From NCBI GenBank assembly GCA_050305515.1, contig JBNLFL010000036.1, positions 11,930 through 75,929 of the forward strand: a DNA stretch of 64,000 nucleotides, in the 5' to 3' direction. Below are positions 41,753 to 48,379 of the stretch, piece by piece. The notes under the pieces were generated by a model that was given only the letters and a program-made list of their open reading frames with translations, had not been told where the DNA came from and did not search any database. The position numbers were made by a program, and so were the translations under genes. This stretch comes from JAFGUB01 sp050305515. Its GTDB lineage: Bacteria; Campylobacterota; Campylobacteria; Campylobacterales; Sulfurimonadaceae. Every line of letters starts with the position of its first letter. The stretch's first letter is position 1.

Positions 41753-42925
41753 TCAGAAATCGTAACGAATCTGCATTCGCAACAGCTGCATGCGCCCTGC
41801 TTCGCCCGATTCAAGTTCACGAATGCCATCGCCGTATTCCAGACCGATCCGGCCGTTTTTAACAATTTCAAAAATCAGGTTTGCCTGCCACGCCTCTGCC
41901 AGACGGTTCAGTGTATCGCTCGTAATCAGTGCTGTATGGTTATCAATTTCAGTATGGGTATAAACAAGATTGCTTTGCAGTTTCGGTGTCCACCAGTGCT
42001 CTAGTGCCGCATGAATACCGGTTATCGTATTAAGATGGATTTTTCCTTCGGTATCGACAACACCGTCACTGCAGGCTTTAAGCGTAAAATAACGTCCAAT
42101 TCCGTTGCCGTACTGTACTCCCAGATAAAGATTGTCCAGTGCGTAGAGATGCCACTGCAGTGATGCATTAAGACCATATCCCCAGATGCCGTCACTGTTT
42201 TGCAATCGCGTTCCGTCAGAAAGCAGTGCCTGATCCTGTGTCACATAGCGGGCCATCCCCGTGATACCCAGTTTTCCATAGCTGCCAAACCAGCGCAGGC
42301 GCATAAGAAAATCGGGAAAACGGTCATCAGAAGGCTGAATACGGCGTCCGTGGGGATCATCCAGCAGCGTTTCGGGCTGTTCAAGCGAGAGATCGCCAAA
42401 CACTCCGGGAAGCATCTCAAGGCTGTAGCCGATTAGCGGCTGTCTTGCATAAGTGAGATTGATCGGCTTGACAAGCGTTTCGGGAGCGATATAGGTACTA
42501 AAGAGTGAGTTGGCCTGACCCGCCGTCCATCCTGCTACCGAGACATAAAAGTAACGCAGTGCCAGACCATGGGCATTGGAGTTGATTTCACTCCCTTTTT
42601 CACCGTAAAAATAGATCTCCGCTACAGTACGTATCAGGCCCAGTTCCGAAGGAGTCTGGGTTTTGAGCCAAAGCCTGCTGTCGCGCAGCTCGGCTCCAAG
42701 CTGTCCCTCTTCCCCTTCATGCGTCAAAGGTATGCCCTGAGGTGTAAAACTTCCTTCGGGCCATCCCTCCGTGATATCAAACTGGAGACGTCCGCCGACT
42801 TTTATCCGTGTTGTTTCTACACTGATAAATCCCTTTTCCTGTTCCAGTTTTGCAAGACGTTCTTCAATACTTGCCTGAGCAAAAAGGAGCCAGGGCAAAA
42901 GCATTGCAATGACGGTTCGCATCAT
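41753..42925 (-). CDS. DcaP-like trimeric outer-membrane porin
   Basis: 390 residues from the ATG at 42925. Signal peptide (about 1-17), then a short coiled coil (SIEERLAKLEQEKGF) and a beta-barrel opening with IKVGGRLQFDITEGW. It ends in an aromatic C-terminus (MQIRYDF), the usual outer-membrane insertion signal. This matches the DcaP family, in which characterised members pass dicarboxylates and other anions. Position at the end of the oadGAB run, overlapping the heme lipoprotein gene by 4 bases (ATGA), suggests it admits the decarboxylase substrate or a precursor. Confidence 0.8.
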   Translation of the reverse strand: MMRTVIAMLLPWLLFAQASIEERLAKLEQEKGFISVETTRIKVGGRLQFDITEGWPEGSFTPQGIPLTHEGEEGQLGAELRDSRLWLKTQTPSELGLIRTVAEIYFYGEKGSEINSNAHGLALRYFYVSVAGWTAGQANSLFSTYIAPETLVKPINLTYARQPLIGYSLEMLPGVFGDLSLEQPETLLDDPHGRRIQPSDDRFPDFLMRLRWFGSYGKLGITGMARYVTQDQALLSDGTRLQNSDGIWGYGLNASLQWHLYALDNLYLGVQYGNGIGRYFTLKACSDGVVDTEGKIHLNTITGIHAALEHWWTPKLQSNLVYTHTEIDNHTALITSDTLNRLAEAWQANLIFEIVKNGRIGLEYGDGIRELESGEAGRMQLLRMQIRYDF

Positions 42926-43440
42926 TCCGTTCCCTGAATCGTCACATCCACACAAAGCGAACGATGGCATTTCATACAGAGCTTTCGGGTTTCCGTCATA
43001 AGAGGATCAAGCTGTTCAAACGCATACGTATCTGCCACCGTTCGCATCTTTTTTCCCTGTTCTCCAAGTTCTATGGCATAGGTTTCAAATGTATTTCGAT
43101 CCTCATCGCATGCACTCAGGTTCTCATCATTAACAAGCTGCCGCATTTTCAATGACATACGTTCTATCTGCTGTGACAGACTCAGCAGCATGACACGCCG
43201 TTCATCGTCACGTTCGATTTCACTTTTATTTTGCAGATACAGGGCATTGTCAAGTTCATGCATGATACGGCGAATCTGGTCGCTGCGAAGCTGATGTTCA
43301 CGAACCTGAGTAATCAGAAGAGCATCTTCCGGGAAAGGAGAACAGCCAAAAAGAAAAAAAAGAAGAAGGAAAGAGAAAGATTTGATGCGAACTCCTCTGC
43401 ATGGGTCACGTAACGCATATCGCGTTACATGTAACTGCAT
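42922..43440 (-). CDS. Lipoprotein with a CxxCH heme-binding motif
   Basis: 172 residues. From the ATG at 43440, which overlaps the oadB stop (TGATG), a 16-residue segment precedes a hydrophobic stretch ending in a lipobox (LLLFFLFGCSP). True translation may begin closer to that stretch, but no in-frame ATG, GTG or TTG is suitably placed after the AGAGGAG site. The mature part is helical with one C-terminal LCMKCHRSLC, resembling a cytochrome c'-like or DUF-type monoheme protein. An exact palindrome copy falls in the odd N-terminal segment and encodes LHV. Confidence 0.7.
   Translation of the reverse strand: MQLHVTRYALRDPCRGVRIKSFSFLLLFFLFGCSPFPEDALLITQVREHQLRSDQIRRIMHELDNALYLQNKSEIERDDERRVMLLSLSQQIERMSLKMRQLVNDENLSACDEDRNTFETYAIELGEQGKKMRTVADTYAFEQLDPLMTETRKLCMKCHRSLCVDVTIQGTE
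43425..43434. repeat. TTACATGTAA palindrome, copy 14
   Basis: Exact copy, 12 bp symmetrical (GTTACATGTAAC), at codons 3-5 of the heme lipoprotein frame. Confidence 0.9.
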
Positions 43441-44765
43441 CAGGCGAAGATAGAGAGCAACACCCCGGCAGCGACTGCAGAACCGATAACACCTGAAACG
43501 TTTGGTCCCATAGCGTGCATCAGCAGCATATTGGTAGGATCATATTCCATACCGACTTTATTCGAAACGCGTGCTGCCATCGGAACGGCCGATACCCCCG
43601 CAGAACCGATAAGCGGGTTGATTTTGTTTTTACTGAACATGTTCATGATTTTTGCCATGAGCACACCCGCAGCGGTTCCCACTGAAAATGCAATAAGCCC
43701 CAGCACGATAATTGCCATGGTCTCGGGAACAAGAAACTGATCCGAAGCCAATTTGGAACCGACACCCAGACCTAACAAAATGGTGACAATGTTGATCATC
43801 GCATTTTGCATCGTATCGTTAAGACGCTCTACCACACCGGACTCTTTGAGGAAGTTACCGAACATGAATGCACCGATAAGCGGTGTGGAGTCGGGAAGCA
43901 CCAGAATGGAGAGCGAAAGTACCATAACCGGGAATACCAGTTTTTCAAGACGGGATACCGGGCGCATCGTACTCATTTTGATCTTCCGCTCTGCAGGCGT
44001 GGTCAACGCTTTCATGATCGGAGGCTGAATAATGGGTACAAGTGCCATATAGGAGTACGATGCCACCGCAATCGCTCCTAAAAGTTCGGGAGCAAGATTG
44101 GTTGCAATGTAAATGGATGTCGGACCATCCGCACCCCCGATGATACTGATGGCTGAGGCCTGTTTGAGCGTAAAGTCGACAATGGAAGTATATTCAGAAA
44201 GCATGACGGCACCGACAAGGGTTCCGAAAATTCCAAACTGAGCCGCACCGCCCAAAAGTGCCGTTTTAGGGTTGGCAAGCAGTGGACCGAAGTCGGTCAT
44301 GGCACCGACACCCATGAAAATAAGAATCGGGAAAAGTCCGTTGGAGATCCCCATGTGATAGACAATCCCCAAAAAGCCATCCGGCCCGGCAATGCCTGCT
44401 ACCGGAATATTGGCCAGCAATCCACCGAATCCTATAGGAAGGAGAAGAAGCGGCTCGAAGCCTCTGGCAATAGCCAGATAAAAGAGAACAAAAGTGACCA
44501 GAATCATGATGACGCGGCCCCACGACTTATTGAAATCACTCATCTCTTCCCCATGCAGCCCTTTTTCATTCGGGTCAGGATACAAAATGGCATAGACACC
44601 GGTACGCTTGAGAAAGTTGCCGATCATCTCGCTCATGGGTTTGGGATGATAGACATATTCAGACGCTTCTGCTTTCACCTCAGTTTGATGTGCATCCATC
44701 GCATACGAGAGCGTTCCGCCAAGAAGCGCTATGGCTAAAAAAAGTTTAACGAAGAGCTGCTTCAT
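43440..44765 (-). CDS. oadB: Na+-pumping oxaloacetate decarboxylase, beta subunit
   Basis: 441 residues. Integral membrane subunit that decarboxylates carboxybiotin and exports Na+. Family blocks: GFGGLLANIPVAGI (about 113-126), IGGADGPTSIYIATNLAPEL (about 209-228) with the Na+-binding Asp, and NPLIGSAGVSAVPMAARVSN (about 387-406). A longer N-terminal signal-like region is typical. It lies 3 bases after oadA and its stop overlaps the lipoprotein start. Confidence 0.93.
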   Translation of the reverse strand: MKQLFVKLFLAIALLGGTLSYAMDAHQTEVKAEASEYVYHPKPMSEMIGNFLKRTGVYAILYPDPNEKGLHGEEMSDFNKSWGRVIMILVTFVLFYLAIARGFEPLLLLPIGFGGLLANIPVAGIAGPDGFLGIVYHMGISNGLFPILIFMGVGAMTDFGPLLANPKTALLGGAAQFGIFGTLVGAVMLSEYTSIVDFTLKQASAISIIGGADGPTSIYIATNLAPELLGAIAVASYSYMALVPIIQPPIMKALTTPAERKIKMSTMRPVSRLEKLVFPVMVLSLSILVLPDSTPLIGAFMFGNFLKESGVVERLNDTMQNAMINIVTILLGLGVGSKLASDQFLVPETMAIIVLGLIAFSVGTAAGVLMAKIMNMFSKNKINPLIGSAGVSAVPMAARVSNKVGMEYDPTNMLLMHAMGPNVSGVIGSAVAAGVLLSIFA

Positions 44766-44768
44766 TGA

Positions 44769-46547
44769 TTAACCCAGAACCGCTACAACTTGACCTTCGA
44801 CAACCTTGTCGTTGGCGTTGACATTAATAGTCTTGACAACACCGTCATGAGGTGCCACGATATCGATTTCCATTTTCATGGATTCCAGAATCAGAATCTT
44901 GTCACCCATTTTGAGGGTATCGCCCGGATTGGCAACAATTTTCCATACACTCCCGGGAAGCGGTGACTTGATTGCCTCATCATTTCCTGATGGCGTTGCT
45001 GGTGCGGCACTCTCTGCAACCGGTGTCACCTGAATGTCGGCATTGCCTTCTGCGACCTGAACGCTGAACTTCTCACCATTAACGACGACTGTATAACTTC
45101 CGCTTGCCATATTGACTCCTTCATTTTGCACTTTGGGCATATCTGATATTTTTCTTACATTCACTTCTGCTTCACCTTTAAGGAAGGTGATTCCCTTATC
45201 CTGACACGCGGCTGCGATGAAGATATTCTCTTCCGTGGTTTCAATACCCTCTTCTTCAAGACGCTTGGTCCAATGGGTCAGTGATTTGCTCTCATCCGCA
45301 TCTGCGAGATCGATGGCATTGACGGTGGTTGGCTCGAGGTTCATCTGTTCGCTGGCCAATCTGACAATCTCGGGATCCGGAGCCACAGGAGTCTTACCGA
45401 AGTACCCCAATACCATGCGTCCGTAACCGGGAGCAAATTTTTTCCATGGTCCGAAAAGCACGTTGTTAAGTGCCTGCTGGAAATAGAACTGGGAAACCGG
45501 CGTGACGGAAGTACCGTAACCGCCCTTTTCAACCACTTCGCGCATCGCAAGGATGGCATCGTTAAATTTTTCCATCATGTTGTTGTCACGCAGCATCTGA
45601 GTGTTGGCTGTCAGCGCACCGCCAGGCATGGGTGAAAACTGGATGAGCGGTTCGACCATCGTCGCTTCAGGCGGCAGGAAATAGTCTTTGAGGCATTCTT
45701 TGAGCGTGCTTTCGTATTTAAGCACTTTTTCAAAATCAAGACCGAAATCGAAGTTTTTGCCTTTGATGGCATGCATCATAACAAGAATATCTGGCTGGCT
45801 GGTACCGCCCGATACCGGATTGGCTGCCGCATCAATGCCGTCAGCTCCCGCATCAAGCGCCGCAAGGTTCTGTGCAACGGAAATACCCGCAGTTTCCTGC
45901 GTGTGAAGACGAACATGCGTGCCTTCCGGAAGCAGACGTTTGGCCATTTTGATAGTGTCATAGATTTTCTGAGGATTCGCGGTCCCGGTAGCATCTTTAA
46001 AACATACGGAGTGGTACGGAATTTCCGCGTCAAGAATCTGGCGCAGGATCTTTTCATAAAACTCCACCGTGTGCGCGCCTTCACATCCGGGAGGCAGGTC
46101 CATAATGGTAACAACCACTTCGTGACGCAAGCCGTGATTGACAATGCTGCGGCCGCTGTCGATCAGATTGTTAACATCATTAAGTGCATCGAAGTTACGT
46201 ATCGTTGTCGTGCCGTGTTTTTTGAACATCTTGGCATGCAAATCGACAAGTTCACGACTTCCCGTTTCAAGCATGACGGTGTTGACACCGCGTGCAAGTG
46301 TTTGCAGATTGGCTTCAGGCCCGACGATTTTACGGAATGTGTCCATGTTGTCAAACGCATTCTCATTCAGGTAAAAAAACGGCACCTGAAAGCGGGCGCC
46401 GCCTCCAAACTCATAGTGCGTAATTCCTGCTTCTTTTGCCGCTTCGACTGCCGGGAGGAAATCATTAAGAAGAACACGTCCGCCGAATACGGACTGAAAT
46501 CCGTCACGGAAGGTTGTATCCATCAGGTCAATAAATTTTTTAGCCAT
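44769..46547 (-). CDS. oadA: Oxaloacetate decarboxylase / pyruvate carboxylase-type alpha subunit, biotinylated
   Basis: 592 residues. The N-terminal carboxyltransferase TIM barrel (about 5-300) has DTTFRDGFQS, the metal-ligand HTQETAG and GIDAAANPVSGGTSQPD in shorter form. The PYC/OADA domain is in the middle, followed by an Ala/Pro-rich linker (about 505-525) and a biotinyl domain with ESMKME (biotinyl Lys 558). It transfers the oxaloacetate carboxyl to biotin. In Campylobacterota the same protein can serve as pyruvate carboxylase PycB; adjacent oadB and oadG favour the Na+ pump. 8 bases after oadG. Confidence 0.93.
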   Translation of the reverse strand: MAKKFIDLMDTTFRDGFQSVFGGRVLLNDFLPAVEAAKEAGITHYEFGGGARFQVPFFYLNENAFDNMDTFRKIVGPEANLQTLARGVNTVMLETGSRELVDLHAKMFKKHGTTTIRNFDALNDVNNLIDSGRSIVNHGLRHEVVVTIMDLPPGCEGAHTVEFYEKILRQILDAEIPYHSVCFKDATGTANPQKIYDTIKMAKRLLPEGTHVRLHTQETAGISVAQNLAALDAGADGIDAAANPVSGGTSQPDILVMMHAIKGKNFDFGLDFEKVLKYESTLKECLKDYFLPPEATMVEPLIQFSPMPGGALTANTQMLRDNNMMEKFNDAILAMREVVEKGGYGTSVTPVSQFYFQQALNNVLFGPWKKFAPGYGRMVLGYFGKTPVAPDPEIVRLASEQMNLEPTTVNAIDLADADESKSLTHWTKRLEEEGIETTEENIFIAAACQDKGITFLKGEAEVNVRKISDMPKVQNEGVNMASGSYTVVVNGEKFSVQVAEGNADIQVTPVAESAAPATPSGNDEAIKSPLPGSVWKIVANPGDTLKMGDKILILESMKMEIDIVAPHDGVVKTINVNANDKVVEGQVVAVLG

Positions 46548-46555
46548 GTCTGTCC

Positions 46556-46804
46556 TTAACCATTCACTTTTTGATGGTGCATAATTGCCGCTGTGATTGC
46601 AGCCACTTTTTTCTGGCGCGATGCATCACCACGCGAAGCCTGAGGGGTACTGATTGGAGCGATGATACGCTCCGGAAAAAATTTCTGAATAATATACTGT
46701 TGAAGATTCATGGCAAGTATCATGGTAATGAGGAATGTGAGTACGGTACCCATCCCCAAAAACATAAACTTGACACCTTCCCAAACGAGGTTTACTTCTT
46801 CCAT
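46556..46804 (-). CDS. oadG: Oxaloacetate decarboxylase, gamma subunit
   Basis: 82 residues from the ATG at 46804; the frame runs back to 46885 but that part is non-coding in appearance. MEEVNLVWEGVKFMFLGMGTV followed by a single transmembrane helix (about 12-36) and a charged tail with RQKKVAAITAAIMHH fits OadG, which anchors the complex and speeds carboxyl transfer. First gene of the oadGAB-lipoprotein-porin run. Confidence 0.88.
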   Translation of the reverse strand: MEEVNLVWEGVKFMFLGMGTVLTFLITMILAMNLQQYIIQKFFPERIIAPISTPQASRGDASRQKKVAAITAAIMHHQKVNG

Positions 46805-46937
46805 AAACTGCCTTTGTTTCAAACGTAATGGGGTGTATGATATAACAAAGATGATTAAAACAATTTTTACCCGGCCCCACTCCATGAAATTTTTCAGGAT
46901 GCTGTTACGCTTTAGTCGCTCTTTGGGTTTGCTCTGA

Positions 46938-46943
46938 TAAAAT
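46938..46943 (+). promoter_or_regulatory. -10 box for ppa
   Basis: TAAAAT in TGATAAAATT, 39 bases before the ATG at 46982, which has a GGAGA site. Confidence 0.5.
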
Positions 46944-46981
46944 TCGCCCTACAAAATCTAAAACCTAATGGAGACATCATC

Positions 46982-47503
46982 ATGGATCTTAGCAAAATTG
47001 GATACGGTGAAAATCCCGACAAAGTCAAAGCGGTCATTGAAATCCCGTACGGATCGAACATTAAATATGAAATCGAAAAAGAGAGCGGTGCCGTTGTCGT
47101 TGACCGTGTCATGCATTCGGCCATGTACTATCCTGCCAACTACGGTTTTGTCAATCAGACCCTTTCGCAAGACGGAGATCCTGCTGACGTTCTCGTTCTG
47201 ACTGAGTATCCGATGCAAGCGGGTTCAGTGGTCAACTGCCGTCTTATCGGTGTTCTGATCATGGAAGACGAAAGCGGTATCGATGAAAAACTTCTGGCAG
47301 TACCAACGTCAAAAATCGACCCTACCTATGAAGAGATTCAGGATATCAGCGATCTTCCGAAACACACATTGGCAAAGATCAAAAACTTCTTCGAAACCTA
47401 CAAAATGCTTGAGCCGAACAAATGGGTCAAAGTCAAAAACTTCGAAAACAAAGAAGCAGCTGCAAAGATCCTGCAAGATGCTATCGCAAACTACGGAAAC
47501 TAA
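46982..47503 (+). CDS. ppa: Inorganic pyrophosphatase (family I)
   Basis: Hydrolyses pyrophosphate in the cytoplasm. 173 residues, normal for bacterial family I enzymes. The fold opens with IEIPYGSNIKYEIEK (about 18-32). YPANYGFVNQTLSQDGDPAD carries the catalytic metal ligands (about 50-69; DGDPAD). KWVKVKNFENKEAA lies near the C-terminus. A small membrane protein follows 6 bases downstream. Confidence 0.96.
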   Translation: MDLSKIGYGENPDKVKAVIEIPYGSNIKYEIEKESGAVVVDRVMHSAMYYPANYGFVNQTLSQDGDPADVLVLTEYPMQAGSVVNCRLIGVLIMEDESGIDEKLLAVPTSKIDPTYEEIQDISDLPKHTLAKIKNFFETYKMLEPNKWVKVKNFENKEAAAKILQDAIANYGN

Positions 47504-47509
47504 TCGGTT

Positions 47510-47800
47510 ATGATTCCCGGAATGTATGAGCACGAACTGATTGCCTACAGTATTCTTGGGCTCATCATGAACTTTCTGTTCTCGATGTTTTTCGGTCTCT
47601 ATCTGAGTAAAAATATCGGAATCGAAGAGATGATGCTTTCCAAAGGAGCAAAAGAGCAACCCTGGTGGATGCCCTTAACACTGGGCGTTCCTTTTTTAAA
47701 AATGCTCATAACACTCTACCGCGTCGCTATTTTGCAGATCTATTTTCTCAATCAGGGACGTTCTCACAAAGAGTACTGGGTTTATCTCACCAGCGAATAA
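47510..47800 (+). CDS. Small membrane protein of unknown function
   Basis: 96 residues from ATG 47510, or 92 from the ATG at 47522; neither has a strong ribosome site. Two hydrophobic segments are seen (about 12-34 and 52-75) separated by a Gly/Lys loop (GIEEMMLSKGAKEQPWW). No family recognised. It is probably cotranscribed with ppa, and its stop is 4 bases from the convergent nuclease-like gene. Confidence 0.7.
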   Translation: MIPGMYEHELIAYSILGLIMNFLFSMFFGLYLSKNIGIEEMMLSKGAKEQPWWMPLTLGVPFLKMLITLYRVAILQIYFLNQGRSHKEYWVYLTSE

Positions 47801-47804
47801 CACC

Positions 47805-48296
47805 TCAGATCGACAACATCTTCATGCAATTGCGAAGCACCGGATCAGCCCAGATTCCTTTTTGCGAATTTCGGGCGTCACGCTCAAGACGACGATAATC
47901 ATACGCTACAAAATCATCATCGAACTGCTGCGGAACAATCGCCAGACCTTCACGAAGCAGCAGTGACGCATAGCTCCTTTTTCCCGAAACCCTGATCTGG
48001 CAATAATCACCGAACTCCGAAATCATATACTGCTGCTGCGTATGGAACAGACGTTGTGCAAAATGCTTCTGAAGCGGATTGCGAAGGTAAAAATCCACCA
48101 GAGCGTTATGGCAGATCTCATCGCTACGGCTTTGATGCATCAGCATTTCAAGTGTGGCAATGCCGTACGGTTGACAGTAACGTTCACGGTTGTCAAAACT
48201 TACATGTAAGAGTGCATTGCTCTTTACATGTAAGATCAGAGCAGGTTCAGCGCCGATAAGCAGGACATTTACAAGAGCAAGAAATAGAAAACGCAT
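47805..48296 (-). CDS. Staphylococcal-nuclease-like secreted protein
   Basis: 163 residues with a signal peptide (about 1-16). The C-terminal half matches SNase-type thermonucleases: YASLLLREGLAIV (about 108-120) and YDYRRLERDARNSQKGIWAD (about 133-152). The N-terminal half is diverged and the catalytic Arg/Glu/Arg set is not all evident, so nuclease activity is uncertain. Two exact palindromes 24 bases apart encode LHV twice within 11 residues just after the signal peptide. Confidence 0.75.
   Translation of the reverse strand: MRFLFLALVNVLLIGAEPALILHVKSNALLHVSFDNRERYCQPYGIATLEMLMHQSRSDEICHNALVDFYLRNPLQKHFAQRLFHTQQQYMISEFGDYCQIRVSGKRSYASLLLREGLAIVPQQFDDDFVAYDYRRLERDARNSQKGIWADPVLRNCMKMLSI
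48200..48209. repeat. TTACATGTAA palindrome, copy 15
   Basis: Exact copy near the 5' end of the nuclease-like gene, read as Leu-His-Val; symmetrical over 12 bp. Confidence 0.9.
48224..48233. repeat. TTACATGTAA palindrome, copy 16
   Basis: Exact copy 24 bases from copy 15, same frame (Leu-His-Val). Confidence 0.9.
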
Positions 48297-48347
48297 ACCG
48301 ATATCATATACAAAAAATGGGAAGCATGGGGGAAAAGGGGAAATGCC

Positions 48348-48379
48348 AAAAAGGCGGAAGGGTTACTTCCAGCCTTTTT
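48348..48379 (-). terminator. Intrinsic terminator overlapping the cytochrome stop codon
   Basis: On the minus strand AAAAAGGC-T-GGAAG pairs with CTTCC-GCCTTTTT around the loop TAACC, whose TAA is the stop codon. The last two codons are in the stem. The A/T-rich outer arms would allow it to work in both directions. Confidence 0.75.
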
